Translations under genes and position numbers: made by a program
Part shown: positions 52,982 through 62,698 of the stretch, piece by piece
Layout of the letters: each line of letters opens with the position of its first letter
Position numbering within the stretch: position 1 is the stretch's first letter
Notes under the pieces: model-generated
Told to the model about the DNA's origin: nothing
The model's database searches: none
Seen by the model: the letters and a program-made list of their open reading frames with translations, nothing else
Assembly: GCF_020532605.1 (NCBI RefSeq)
Contig: NZ_JAJATW010000011.1
Coordinates: 1-64,000, forward strand
Reading direction: 5' to 3'
Length of the DNA stretch: 64,000 nucleotides
Source of the DNA: Marinomonas algarum
GTDB lineage: Bacteria; Pseudomonadota; Gammaproteobacteria; Pseudomonadales; Marinomonadaceae

Positions 52982-55099
52982 GTGAACTTTGATCGCGGTC
53001 GCCTTGTAGGGCAAGCACGAGGTATTTTTAGTGGGAATCTAGGTATTCCTATCCTGTTGTTGTCGCTGCTCGCGATGATGATCTTGCCCATACCTGCTTT
53101 TCTACTGGATGTTCTGTTCACGTTTAATATTGCCCTGGCCATTGTGGTGTTGCTGGTGGCTATTTATTCCATGCGACCATTGGACTTTGCTGTTTTTCCA
53201 ACGGTTTTGTTGGTGTCAACACTGATGCGGCTGGCGCTGAATGTGGCGTCAACGCGAGTGGTGTTGCTGAATGGTCATGAGGGTGGTGACGCGGCAGGAA
53301 AGGTTATTCAAGCGTTTGGTGAAGTGGTTATCGGCGGCAACTATGTTGTGGGTTTTGTGGTATTCGCCATTCTAATGATCATCAACTTCGCGGTTGTAAC
53401 AAAAGGTGCTGGTCGTATCTCTGAAGTGAGTGCTCGATTTACTTTGGACGCCATGCCTGGTAAACAAATGGCGATCGATGCGGATTTAAACGCCGGAATG
53501 ATCGACGCAGACCAAGCGAAGATACGTCGTACCGAAATTGCCTCCGAAGCGGAATTTTATGGTTCCATGGATGGTGCGTCCAAGTTTGTAAAAGGTGATG
53601 CGATTGCGGGTCTGCTTATTTTAGGGATCAACATCATTGGTGGCCTAGCAATAGGCATGGCACAGCATGATTTAACCTTCACCGAAGCGATTGAGCGTTA
53701 TTCCTTGTTAACCATTGGTGATGGCCTCGTTGCGCAATTGCCGTCTTTGATGCTTTCCACCGCTGCTGCGATTATGGTGACACGCGTTAATGAAACAGGA
53801 GACATGGGCTCGCAAGTTGTGCGTCAGATGTTTGGTTCTTCCAAAGCGCTGTACGTTGCCGCTGCCGTGATGACCATCATGGGGATTGTGCCTGGCATGC
53901 CCCACTTTTCCTTTTTATCATTAGCGCTTGTAATCGGTGGCCTAGCGTACTTTTTAGAGTATCAGAAAAAACAAAAGCCGAAACAAACCGCAGCAGAGAA
54001 AACCAAAGCCGCCGCAGAAGGCAATGTACCCGCAGAAGCCAAAGATTTAAGTTGGGATGATGTGGCCCCCGTCGATATGCTTGGCCTAGAAGTGGGTTAT
54101 CGTCTGATTCCTTTGGTGGATAAAACGCAAGGTGGAGAGCTGCTGGCGCGAATTAAAGGAGTACGTCGTAAGTTGTCCCAAGATTTGGGTTTTTTAGTGC
54201 CGAGTGTCCATATCCGTGACAATCTTGACTTAATGCCAAATGCCTATCGGGTTACGCTTATGGGAGTCAGTTTAGCGGAGGCCGAGGTCCACCCTGATAA
54301 AGACCTTGCTATCGATCCTGGTCAAGTATTTGGCACCATCGATGGTATTGCCGGCAAAGACCCTTCATTTGGTCTTGACGCCGTTTGGATTGACCCTAAA
54401 AAACGCGATCAAGCGCAGACATTTGGCTACACGGTCGTTGATGTCAGTACTGTCGTTGCTACGCACATTAACCAAATTATGCACAAACATGCATATGAAC
54501 TCATTGGTCACGATGAAGTTCAACAGTTATTAAGTTTGTTAAAACAATATAACCCTAAATTGGCGGAAGAGCTGGTGCCAAACACAGTGCCATTAAGTGT
54601 GCTGTTGAAAGTGCTGCAAAACCTATTGATTGAAGGTGTACCATTACGTGATATGCGTACTATTGCCGAGGCGATTATGGGCGTTCAACCAAAATCACAA
54701 GACCCAATGATATTGACCGCGGCAGTGCGAACATCGCTTTCTCGCCTGATTATCCAAACATTAGCAGATGGGGTAGAAGAGATACCTGTTTTAACATTAG
54801 AGCCACAGCTTGAAAAAATGCTGATGCAGACAGTGCAACAAAGTCAGCAATCGGGTATAAAAAATGAAGAAGCTTTGATTTTAGAGCCGCAAATGGCTGA
54901 ACAATTACAGACGTCTTTGCGTCAAGCGGCAGAGCAGCAGGAAGCGATGGGGAATACTCCCATTTTAATTGTTTCGGCGCCTATTCGTCCTATGTTGGCG
55001 CGTTTTATGCGTTATGGCATGGTGAGTATGTCTGTTTTGTCCTATCAGGAAGTGCCTGACCATAAAAAAATCACCGTTGTCGGTGTTATAGGTCAATAA
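52982..55099 (+). CDS. flhA: Flagellar export platform protein FlhA
   Basis: A 705-residue protein. Eight helices fill about the first 330 residues, with the conserved cytoplasmic FHIPEP-type loop (ARFTLDAMPGKQMAIDADLN near 156-175), and a large C-terminal cytoplasmic domain forms the nonameric substrate-docking ring. The GTG start follows a 60-bp gap from flhB. It receives export substrates and chaperones. Confidence 0.97.
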   Translation: MNFDRGRLVGQARGIFSGNLGIPILLLSLLAMMILPIPAFLLDVLFTFNIALAIVVLLVAIYSMRPLDFAVFPTVLLVSTLMRLALNVASTRVVLLNGHEGGDAAGKVIQAFGEVVIGGNYVVGFVVFAILMIINFAVVTKGAGRISEVSARFTLDAMPGKQMAIDADLNAGMIDADQAKIRRTEIASEAEFYGSMDGASKFVKGDAIAGLLILGINIIGGLAIGMAQHDLTFTEAIERYSLLTIGDGLVAQLPSLMLSTAAAIMVTRVNETGDMGSQVVRQMFGSSKALYVAAAVMTIMGIVPGMPHFSFLSLALVIGGLAYFLEYQKKQKPKQTAAEKTKAAAEGNVPAEAKDLSWDDVAPVDMLGLEVGYRLIPLVDKTQGGELLARIKGVRRKLSQDLGFLVPSVHIRDNLDLMPNAYRVTLMGVSLAEAEVHPDKDLAIDPGQVFGTIDGIAGKDPSFGLDAVWIDPKKRDQAQTFGYTVVDVSTVVATHINQIMHKHAYELIGHDEVQQLLSLLKQYNPKLAEELVPNTVPLSVLLKVLQNLLIEGVPLRDMRTIAEAIMGVQPKSQDPMILTAAVRTSLSRLIIQTLADGVEEIPVLTLEPQLEKMLMQTVQQSQQSGIKNEEALILEPQMAEQLQTSLRQAAEQQEAMGNTPILIVSAPIRPMLARFMRYGMVSMSVLSYQEVPDHKKITVVGVIGQ

Positions 55100-55200
55100 A
55101 CCTTACCGTTAGGGTCGATAGAATGCGGCTATATTTATGCAAACCTTTCGGGTAAGCTATGGATTTGTAAGAAAAATACACGGGAAGGGTAAGTTTATTC

Positions 55201-56529
55201 ATGCAAATTAGGCGGTTTCGAGCACCTGACATGCGCCAAGCGATCCGTAAAGTTCGTGACGCTGTGGGCCCAGATGCGGTCATTTTGTCGAACCAACGAC
55301 TGCCTACTGGTGAGATAGAAATCGTTGCCGCTTTGGATTATGACGGTTCTTTACCCTCTAGCATGACGGCAAAGCCCGCACCGGCTAAGCCTAAAGAAAC
55401 TTATAACGACCCCAGTGCAGATTATTTAGAACGCATTGAGAGAGCTAAGCAACAAGTCGCGCCGGAACAGTCCTCAGTATCTGAGCCGGAAAGGACTGAA
55501 AGGCCGTTGTTTAAAGAAGACCCACCAAGAGCAAAAAGACCCTTGGATGAGCCTTTCGAGATGCCTCCTTTGTCGGAAGACAAAAGTGACCCAGCTTTAG
55601 AAGAAGCGCTGTCAGTACGAAAAGATGACAGTGCTAAGCAACTTCATGATATGGAACTTGAGCTTAAAAGTGTCAAGGCTATGCTGGAAGAGCGTAAAAA
55701 GGCAGAGTCAAAAAATACCGTAAAAGAAAGTACGGTAGAGATAAAGATACGCGATAAGCTAAAATCATTAGGACTGTCTAGCTTTGTGGTTTCAAGATTA
55801 ATTGACGACATTGACTTAAAAGGTCGTGAAGATGATTGGAATCGACTATTGGCACACTTAGCCGATTATATCCCCGTGCGGTCAAGCTCATCTGAATTGA
55901 AAGGTTGTTTAGCCTTTATGGGGCCAACTGGGGTTGGGAAAACCACGACGATCGGTAAAATTGCGGCCCAATACGTATTAAAACACGGCGCGAGTGGCGT
56001 GGTGTTGATTACAACGGATACCTATCGAATCGCGGCTCATGAGCAGTTAAGAGCCTTTGGGCGTATTTTAAATGTGCCAGTTGAAGTTGTGAATGAGTAC
56101 TCAGATTTAAACGAAGTGCTGGCGAAATACGCTCACTATTCGTTAGTTTTAGTTGATACAGCGGGTATGAATCCAAGAGATTCAAACCTTGAAAGACAGC
56201 TATTAATGATGAAAAGAGCCCGAGCAAGCCTCAAAAAGTTATTGGTTTTACCTTGTACGAGTCAAAGGCAAGTGTTGAAAACCGTCGTTGATGTTTACTC
56301 TCAAGTTCAACTTGATGGCTGTGTGTTGAGTAAACTCGATGAATCGGCCTCTTTAGGTGAAGCGATTAGCGTGGTTATCGAAGAGGGTTTGCCTGTAGTA
56401 TATATTGCTGATGGGCAGCGCATACCTGATGATATTGAACCAGCGCGAGCACACAATCTGATTAGTAGAGCTGTGTATACCGCTGATCATTATAGTCAAC
56501 TTTATGGGTCTTTAAAGTATGGCAATTAG
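55201..56529 (+). CDS. flhF: Flagellar GTPase FlhF (SRP-type)
   Basis: A 442-residue protein. A basic N-terminus (MQIRRFRAPDMRQAIRKVRDAVGPDAVILSNQRL start) is followed by an acidic/charged linker, then an SRP-type NG GTPase with P-loop GPTGVGKTTT near 242-251, DTYRIAAHEQL and VDTAGM. FlhF places the flagellum at the pole. Its usual antagonist flhG (fleN) should follow it, but fliA begins nine bases after the stop. Confidence 0.95.
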   Translation: MQIRRFRAPDMRQAIRKVRDAVGPDAVILSNQRLPTGEIEIVAALDYDGSLPSSMTAKPAPAKPKETYNDPSADYLERIERAKQQVAPEQSSVSEPERTERPLFKEDPPRAKRPLDEPFEMPPLSEDKSDPALEEALSVRKDDSAKQLHDMELELKSVKAMLEERKKAESKNTVKESTVEIKIRDKLKSLGLSSFVVSRLIDDIDLKGREDDWNRLLAHLADYIPVRSSSSELKGCLAFMGPTGVGKTTTIGKIAAQYVLKHGASGVVLITTDTYRIAAHEQLRAFGRILNVPVEVVNEYSDLNEVLAKYAHYSLVLVDTAGMNPRDSNLERQLLMMKRARASLKKLLVLPCTSQRQVLKTVVDVYSQVQLDGCVLSKLDESASLGEAISVVIEEGLPVVYIADGQRIPDDIEPARAHNLISRAVYTADHYSQLYGSLKYGN

Positions 56530-56625
56530 CAAAAAAATGTGATTACTGAAAGCGTTGTACTGAACTATGTAGTACAGTTAGACAGCGCCACTAATTCGAA
56601 TGGCAAGGGTTGCTTAGACTATTTT

Positions 56626-57363
56626 ATGCTGACCAAAACTGGATATAACACATACTCAAAAAAAGCAACGCTGTCAGTGGATGCTATTGTCGAGCAATAT
56701 GGCTTCTTGGTAAAAAAGATTGCTTACCACCTATTGGCTCGTTTACCAGACAGTGTTGAAGTAGACGATTTGATTCAAGCAGGCATGATGGGGTTGATAG
56801 AGGCGTATAAACGCTTTGAGTCCTCCAAGGGGGCCAGCTTTGAGACCTATGCCGGTATACGTATTCGTGGTTCCATTATGGACGAAGTGCGTAAAACGGA
56901 TTGGGCGCCACGCTCGGTTCGACGTAACGGTAGAGCGGTCGCCAACTCGATTAAAGAGTTAGAGGCAACGTTAGGTCGTGAAGTGACGGATATGGAAGTA
57001 GCCGATCATATGGGGATAAGCATGACTGAATATCATGAAATGCTTCATTCGTCCATGTCGACTCAGTTGTTTAGTTATGAAGAGATGTTGGACTCAGATG
57101 CTAACAACTTAGATAGCGTTCAATCTGAAATGGAAAGTACACCTTATTCACAAGTGGAAGAAAGTGGATTCCAGGATCAGCTGGCCGCAGAAATTGAGAA
57201 TTTACCTGAGAGAGAAAAGTTGGTTTTGTCTCTTTATTATAATGAAGAGCTTAACTTAAAAGAAATTGGTGCTGTATTAGGCGTCAGTGAATCAAGAGTC
57301 AGTCAAATCCATAGCCAAGCGGCTATGCGGTTGCGTGCTCGACTAACTGATTGGCGAGATTAA
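56626..57363 (+). CDS. fliA: RNA polymerase sigma factor FliA (sigma-28)
   Basis: A 245-residue sigma-28 with region 2 (YHLLARLPDSVEVDDLIQAG and GASFETYAGIRIRG) and region 4 (LPEREKLVLSLYYNEELNLKEIG then VSESRVSQIHSQ). It transcribes flagellin, motor and chemotaxis genes. A GTG at 56539 would add 29 residues unlike any sigma factor and no ribosome site favours either start; the ATG at 56626 matches family length. The segment 56530-56625 therefore holds no recognisable gene, and flhG is missing here. Confidence 0.93.
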   Translation: MLTKTGYNTYSKKATLSVDAIVEQYGFLVKKIAYHLLARLPDSVEVDDLIQAGMMGLIEAYKRFESSKGASFETYAGIRIRGSIMDEVRKTDWAPRSVRRNGRAVANSIKELEATLGREVTDMEVADHMGISMTEYHEMLHSSMSTQLFSYEEMLDSDANNLDSVQSEMESTPYSQVEESGFQDQLAAEIENLPEREKLVLSLYYNEELNLKEIGAVLGVSESRVSQIHSQAAMRLRARLTDWRD

Positions 57364-57405
57364 TTATGAGTTGTGGAATTTTACCTTTAGGGTGTGGAGG
57401 TTGCG

Positions 57406-57798
57406 TTGGATAAAAACATGAAGATCCTAATTGTTGATGACTTCTCGACAATGAGACGAATCATTAAAAATTTGCTGCGGGATTTAGGGTTTACCAATAC
57501 AGTCGAAGCAGACGATGGAACAACAGCGTTGCCCATTCTTAAAGGGGGAACAATTGACTTCTTGGTAACAGATTGGAATATGCCGGGTATGACGGGTATT
57601 GAATTGCTTCGTGCTGTTCGTGCTGATGAAAAACTGAAGAGCGTTCCTGTTCTCATGGTGACGGCAGAGGCAAAGCGTGATCAGATCATTGCTGCAGCTC
57701 AGGCCGGAGTGAATGGGTATGTAGTGAAACCCTTTACAGCTGTTGCGCTCAAAGAGAAGATCGAGAAAATATTTGAACGAATAGACGCTGCAAAATAG
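57406..57798 (+). CDS. cheY: Chemotaxis response regulator CheY
   Basis: A 130-residue single receiver domain. It begins [21 protein letters not shown], with the phospho-acceptor Asp in [11 protein letters not shown], then [10 protein letters not shown] and KPFTA. The TTG at 57406 is chosen because GGAGG stands five bases upstream; the ATG at 57418 would remove four residues. Phospho-CheY binds FliM and reverses the motor; CheZ, encoded next, dephosphorylates it. Confidence 0.95.
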   Translation: MDKNMKILIVDDFSTMRRIIKNLLRDLGFTNTVEADDGTTALPILKGGTIDFLVTDWNMPGMTGIELLRAVRADEKLKSVPVLMVTAEAKRDQIIAAAQAGVNGYVVKPFTAVALKEKIEKIFERIDAAK

Positions 57799-57807
57799 GG
57801 ATTTCAC

Positions 57808-58596
57808 ATGTCAAACAAACTGGAGTCTGGGCTAGTGGATTTTGAGAAACTAGTAAAAGATGGCGCTGTGGAGCTTTTAAGTTGCATCGAAGTCGGTGAT
57901 TTCAGTGCGGCGATTAAGAAAATACAAGAGCTAAGCGAGGCGCGTCATAATAGTTTTTATAACGAAGTTGGTTGTTTAACTCGCAGTTTACATGATGCTA
58001 TCCGTGACTTTCAGGTTGGCTCTGTGGATCTGGTTGTTAATGACAGTGAGAAAGAGAAAACCAACAAAATCACCGACGCATCGGATCGATTAGATTACGT
58101 TATTGAAATGACCAGTGCGGCTGCGAATAAAACCATGGATATGGTTGATACCAGCGTGCCTGTGGCCAGTGAATTGCAAAGTCAAGCAAGAGACTTGCGC
58201 AAAGATTGGGCTCGACTGATCAAGCGTGATCTAAGCCCACAAGAGTTTCGAGATTTATACAAGCGTATTGATGCATTCTTGTCTTACGCTGATGAAAGTG
58301 CAACGACGTTGCATTCAAACCTCAACACCATTCTTTTAGAGCAGGGTTACCAAGACTTAACCGGTCAGGTCATTGCTCGAGTGAATGATTTAATTCGAGA
58401 TGTGGAAGAAAAACTTGTGCATCTTGTCGCTGTTGCTGGACGCGTTGATAGTATCTCAGGCATCGAACACGCTGAGGATGAGTCTGAGCACGATGACACT
58501 CGTGGACATGGCCCCGCTATTAATAAACAAAAAACACCTGAAGTACTGAATAGTCAAGACGAAGTAGACGACTTGCTATCAAGTCTTGGTTTCTAG
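57808..58596 (+). CDS. cheZ: CheY-P phosphatase CheZ
   Basis: A 262-residue helical protein. The catalytic helix contains ILLEQGYQDLTGQVIARV, whose QDLTGQ carries the Asp and Gln used on phospho-CheY. The C-terminal peptide SQDEVDDLLSSLGF at 249-262 tethers CheY. It follows cheY by nine bases and precedes cheA by twelve. Confidence 0.96.
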   Translation: MSNKLESGLVDFEKLVKDGAVELLSCIEVGDFSAAIKKIQELSEARHNSFYNEVGCLTRSLHDAIRDFQVGSVDLVVNDSEKEKTNKITDASDRLDYVIEMTSAAANKTMDMVDTSVPVASELQSQARDLRKDWARLIKRDLSPQEFRDLYKRIDAFLSYADESATTLHSNLNTILLEQGYQDLTGQVIARVNDLIRDVEEKLVHLVAVAGRVDSISGIEHAEDESEHDDTRGHGPAINKQKTPEVLNSQDEVDDLLSSLGF

Positions 58597-58608
58597 AAGG
58601 AGCTGAGG

Positions 58609-60870
58609 ATGAGTTTCGAGGTCGATGAAGAGATTCTACAAGATTTTTTGGTAGAGGCTGGGGAAATCCTAGAGCAACTCTCTGAACAGTTAGTAGACTT
58701 AGAGCAAAACCCTGATGATAAGCCTTTGCTTAATGCCATTTTCCGTGGTTTTCATACAGTCAAAGGGGGTGCTGGTTTCTTACAGCTAACCGCTTTGGTT
58801 AACTGTTGTCATTATGCAGAGAGTGTTTTTGATATTCTAAGAAACGGTCAACGTCAAATTGATTCTGACCTGATGGACATCGTTTTGCAGGCACTGGATG
58901 CCGTCAATGAGATGTTTGATGTGGTCAGAGCGGGTGGTGAGCCAGAAGAGGCTCCTCCTGAGTTAATTGATGCTCTAAAAGCGTACGCTGTTCCACCATC
59001 AGAAGATGAGTTGGCGGAAGACGATCAAGAAGAGGTTGATGAGGCCGCTTCTGATGAGGTCGAGCCTGAAGAACCATCGGTGACGGAAGAAAGTGACACG
59101 GCAGAGTCAACGGCCAATCAATCCGTGGATATTTCTGATGATGAATTTGAGTCGTTATTGAATGCATTGGGTGAAGACACAACAGCACCTCAAGACCCTA
59201 AAAAGTCTAATGCTGTGCCTGAAAATACAGAAAAAACCGATGATGAGATCACTGAAGATGAGTTTGATGCCTTACTGGATCAGCTCCACGGTGGCGGTGC
59301 GCCTGGCGTAGGCGGATCGGAAGGTAATACTGACGAGGGCAAGGCGAATTCTGACATTGACGCTTCGTCGGATGACATCACGGAAGAAGAATTTGAAGCT
59401 TTGCTTGATAAACTGCATGGCGAAAAGTCCGCTCCAGAAGGCAGCAAAGACAAAGCACCTGATACTGCTTCGTCGGCATCGGGTGAAGAGTCTGACCTTA
59501 TTACAGAGGACGAATTTGAGTCCCTGTTAGACAGCCTGCACAGTCAAGAGAAAGAAAAGCAAGCGAAAGAAAAGTCGACCGAAAAACCAGCAGAAAAACC
59601 GAAAGAGACACCAAAGCCTAAGGCGAAACCAAAAGTAGCGCCTAAGCCAGAAAAAGCAAAAGCAGAGCCAGCTAAAGAAAAAGTGACTCACGCTCCTGTG
59701 ACTCAAGAAGCGACTGTTCGAGTGGATACGAAGCGACTTGATGACATCATGAACATGGTGGGTGAACTTGTTTTAGTGCGAAACCGTTTGGTTCGCTTAG
59801 GTTTACAAAGTGATGATGAGTCGATGGGGAAAGCGGTTTCCAACTTAGATGTGGTAACCGGAGACCTGCAGAACGCTGTGATGAAGACGCGGATGCAGCC
59901 GATCAAGAAAGTCTTTGGTAAGTTCCCTCGTGTGGTTCGAGATTTGGCTCGGAACATGAAAAAAGAAGTCAATTTAGAGCTTCGAGGAGAGGAAACAGAC
60001 TTAGATAAGAACTTGGTGGAGGCTTTGGCTGATCCTCTCGTTCACTTGGTTCGAAACTCAGTAGACCATGGTGTTGAGCCGCCTGATGTGCGTGAAGCAA
60101 AAGGGAAACCAAGAGTTGGTCACGTTATTCTTTCTGCAGAGCAAGAGGGTGATCACATTCTTTTGTCGATTGAAGATGATGGCGCAGGTATGGATCCGGC
60201 TTTCTTGCGTAAGAAAGCGGTTGAAAAGGGGCTGATGGATACCGATGCGGCAGAGCGTTTATCTGACGAAGAAGCGTTTAACCTGATCTTTGCTCCTGGG
60301 TTTTCCACAAAAGTAGAAGTAACCGATGTCTCTGGTCGTGGTGTGGGAATGGACGTTGTTAAAACGAAAATTTCTCAACTTAATGGCACGCTTCAGATTA
60401 AATCCGTTTTAGGTCAAGGTTCGCGCTTTATTATTAAAGTGCCACTGACGTTGGCAATTATGCCGACCTTAATGGTGACTCTGTCGGATCAAGCGTTTGC
60501 TTTCCCACTCGTCAGCGTGAATGAGATTTTCCATCTTAACCTGAAAAAGACCAATATCGTTGACGGTCAGCAAGTGGTGGTTATTCGCGGTAAAACATTA
60601 CCGATTTTCCATCTGAAAAACTGGTTGATAAAGAATCGTCATGAGGATAACCAGCCATCAGAAGCGCATGTCGTTGTCATTCAAGTAGGTATGAGCGAAG
60701 TAGGTTTTGTGGTGGATCAACTGGTTGGTCAAGAAGAAGTCGTTATTAAGCCGCTTGGTAAGATGTTACAAGGAACAGCGGGCATGGCAGGGGCAACAAT
60801 TACCGGTGATGGTCGTATTGCATTAATCCTTGACGTGCCTAGCATGCTGAAGTGTTACGCATCTAGGTAG
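58609..60870 (+). CDS. cheA: Chemotaxis histidine kinase CheA
   Basis: A 753-residue CheA. P1 (Hpt) has His49 in GFHTVKGGAGFL. A long acidic linker (about 125-312) carries four copies of an [I]-[TS]-x-D/E-EF-x-[SA]-LL-x-x-L motif, at 175-187, 214-228, 257-271 and 298-312. A Lys/Pro-rich hinge (314-358) follows, then dimerisation P3, kinase P4 (HLVRNSVDHGVE, DDGAGM, VSGRGVGMDVV) and the CheW-like P5. A separate folded P2 domain is not apparent; the repeats resemble the CheY-binding peptides of FliM and CheZ. Confidence 0.96.
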   Translation: MSFEVDEEILQDFLVEAGEILEQLSEQLVDLEQNPDDKPLLNAIFRGFHTVKGGAGFLQLTALVNCCHYAESVFDILRNGQRQIDSDLMDIVLQALDAVNEMFDVVRAGGEPEEAPPELIDALKAYAVPPSEDELAEDDQEEVDEAASDEVEPEEPSVTEESDTAESTANQSVDISDDEFESLLNALGEDTTAPQDPKKSNAVPENTEKTDDEITEDEFDALLDQLHGGGAPGVGGSEGNTDEGKANSDIDASSDDITEEEFEALLDKLHGEKSAPEGSKDKAPDTASSASGEESDLITEDEFESLLDSLHSQEKEKQAKEKSTEKPAEKPKETPKPKAKPKVAPKPEKAKAEPAKEKVTHAPVTQEATVRVDTKRLDDIMNMVGELVLVRNRLVRLGLQSDDESMGKAVSNLDVVTGDLQNAVMKTRMQPIKKVFGKFPRVVRDLARNMKKEVNLELRGEETDLDKNLVEALADPLVHLVRNSVDHGVEPPDVREAKGKPRVGHVILSAEQEGDHILLSIEDDGAGMDPAFLRKKAVEKGLMDTDAAERLSDEEAFNLIFAPGFSTKVEVTDVSGRGVGMDVVKTKISQLNGTLQIKSVLGQGSRFIIKVPLTLAIMPTLMVTLSDQAFAFPLVSVNEIFHLNLKKTNIVDGQQVVVIRGKTLPIFHLKNWLIKNRHEDNQPSEAHVVVIQVGMSEVGFVVDQLVGQEEVVIKPLGKMLQGTAGMAGATITGDGRIALILDVPSMLKCYASR

Positions 60871-60896
60871 CAAGTTTTTCGTTTAGGGGATGTAAT

Positions 60897-61961
60897 ATGC
60901 CTATTAAGGTGCTTGTTGTAGATGACTCGGGTTTCTTCAGGCGACGTTTGGTAGAAATATTCGAGTCTGATTCTCGTCTTATCGTAGTGGGTACAGCGAG
61001 TAACGGCCGTGAGGCTATTGATAAAGTGCAGTCGTTATCACCCGATGTGGTGACAATGGATTATGAAATGCCCATTTTAGATGGCATTGCGGCTGTTAGT
61101 AGCATCATGAAGAATAAGCCAACGCCTGTGTTGATGTTTTCTTCGTTGACGCATGAAGGGGCGAAAATCACCCTTGATGCATTAGAAGCGGGTGCGGTTG
61201 ATTTTATGCCAAAGAATTTCGAGGATATCTCTCGAGATTCTGAGATGGTAAGACGTGCTTTGGTTGATCGTGTTTTGGTTGTTGCTAGAACACGCTTTTC
61301 TGGTAATCAAAGGTATGTAGAGCCACCTAGGCCTCGTGAAGCGCCTAAGCCTATCGTTACAGAGCGTGGTGTTATCATTCCTCGCTCTCGTAAACGGGTT
61401 AGCTTGGTTGCCATTGGGACTTCAACAGGGGGACCAATGGCGTTACAGGCGGTATTGACGAAATTACCAAAAAATTTTGCTGCTCCTTTAGTCTTGGTTC
61501 AACATATGCCTGCGGCGTTTACGGGGGCTTTTGCTGATCGTTTGAATAATATCTGTCAGATCACAGTGAAAGAAGCAAAAGATGGAGATCGCCTCCAAGC
61601 TGGGGTTGCCTTGTTAGCACCCGGCGGCAAGCAAATGATGATTGACCCTCGAAATGGGGGGTGTGTCAGAATTTTGGATGGAGATGAGCGGCTAAACTAT
61701 AAACCTTCCGTGGATGTGACTTTTGGCTCCGCGTCTAAGTGTTACCCCGGAAAAGTCTTATCTGTAGTAATGACCGGCATGGGGGTAGATGGGCGAGATG
61801 GTGCTCGTATGCTTAAAAACTCAGGGTCAAGAGTGTGGATTCAAAGTGAAGAGTCATGTGTTATCTATGGTATGCCAATGGCCATCGAGAAAGCCAACCT
61901 TGCTGATGAAATCATACATTTAGATCATATCGGTGAGCGTATTGCACGTGAGGTTGTCTAG
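60897..61961 (+). CDS. cheB: Chemotaxis methylesterase CheB
   Basis: A 354-residue protein. The receiver has Asp56 in TMDYEMPILDGI. The esterase has GTSTGGPMALQ with the catalytic serine, QHMPAAFTGAFADRL with the histidine, and MTGMGVDGRDGARM with the aspartate. It removes methyl groups from chemoreceptors. Partner CheR is not in the window. It ends where motC begins. Confidence 0.95.
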   Translation: MPIKVLVVDDSGFFRRRLVEIFESDSRLIVVGTASNGREAIDKVQSLSPDVVTMDYEMPILDGIAAVSSIMKNKPTPVLMFSSLTHEGAKITLDALEAGAVDFMPKNFEDISRDSEMVRRALVDRVLVVARTRFSGNQRYVEPPRPREAPKPIVTERGVIIPRSRKRVSLVAIGTSTGGPMALQAVLTKLPKNFAAPLVLVQHMPAAFTGAFADRLNNICQITVKEAKDGDRLQAGVALLAPGGKQMMIDPRNGGCVRILDGDERLNYKPSVDVTFGSASKCYPGKVLSVVMTGMGVDGRDGARMLKNSGSRVWIQSEESCVIYGMPMAIEKANLADEIIHLDHIGERIAREVV

Positions 61962-62698
61962 TGGATTTTGTGACTTTAGCCGGACTGATTATTGCTTTTA
62001 GTTCCGTATTTTTAGCGAACTGGCTAGGAGGAGGAGACGTTGTTCTGCTCCTCAACTTACCTTCAGCCATCATTGTTATTGTCGGCAGTATTGGTGCCAC
62101 GTTAATTCAAAGTAATATTCAAGAGTCTCTGCGTGCCTTTGCGCTGGTTAAGTGGAGTCTTTTCCCTCCTGTCTATGACTTCAATTCCGCTCGTTCTTCC
62201 TTAAACAGTCTTGCTCATAAAGCCCGTAAGTTTTCTTTGTTAGCGTTAGAGTCGGACATCGAAGTGTTAGGGAATTCTTTTTCCAGTCGTGCATTGCAGA
62301 TGGCCATTGATGGTGCTGAGGCCGATTCTCTTTCAGACCGTTTACACGATGATGCTGTTCGTCTTTATGATAGGCGAATGAAAAGTGTGTCGTTTTTAGA
62401 GTCTATTGGTGGTTATGCGCCAACGCTCGGGATCATGGGGTCCGTTTTAGGTTTGATCCAAGCCATGGCTAATTTAGACAGTCCAGAAGCATTGGGGCAT
62501 GGTATTGCGGTTGCATTTGTATCCACTTTGTACGGCCAAGGTTTTGCAAATTTAGTCGTTTTTCCTATAGTTAAAAAGCTAACGGGCTACATAGAAAAAG
62601 AGCTGCTTTATCATCAATTATTGATCGATGGGATTTGCGGTATCGCTTTGGGCAAACACCCTTATCGATTAGAGCTTGAGCTGGATACCTATGAGTGA
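61961..62698 (+). CDS. motC: Flagellar stator protein MotC (MotA/PomA type)
   Basis: A 245-residue four-helix stator A-subunit with an N-terminal helix (VTLAGLIIAFSSVFLANWL), a cytoplasmic loop and the C-terminal APTLGIMGSVLGLIQAM and HGIAVAFVSTLYGQGFAN helices that line the ion path. The GTG start shares a base with the cheB stop. The gene order after cheB matches the Pseudomonas motCD set. Confidence 0.92.
   Translation: MDFVTLAGLIIAFSSVFLANWLGGGDVVLLLNLPSAIIVIVGSIGATLIQSNIQESLRAFALVKWSLFPPVYDFNSARSSLNSLAHKARKFSLLALESDIEVLGNSFSSRALQMAIDGAEADSLSDRLHDDAVRLYDRRMKSVSFLESIGGYAPTLGIMGSVLGLIQAMANLDSPEALGHGIAVAFVSTLYGQGFANLVVFPIVKKLTGYIEKELLYHQLLIDGICGIALGKHPYRLELELDTYE

Noticed and set aside
56539-56625. 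A longer FliA beginning at GTG 56539, or a leftover of flhG
   Set aside because: The 29 extra residues resemble neither sigma-28 nor FlhG.
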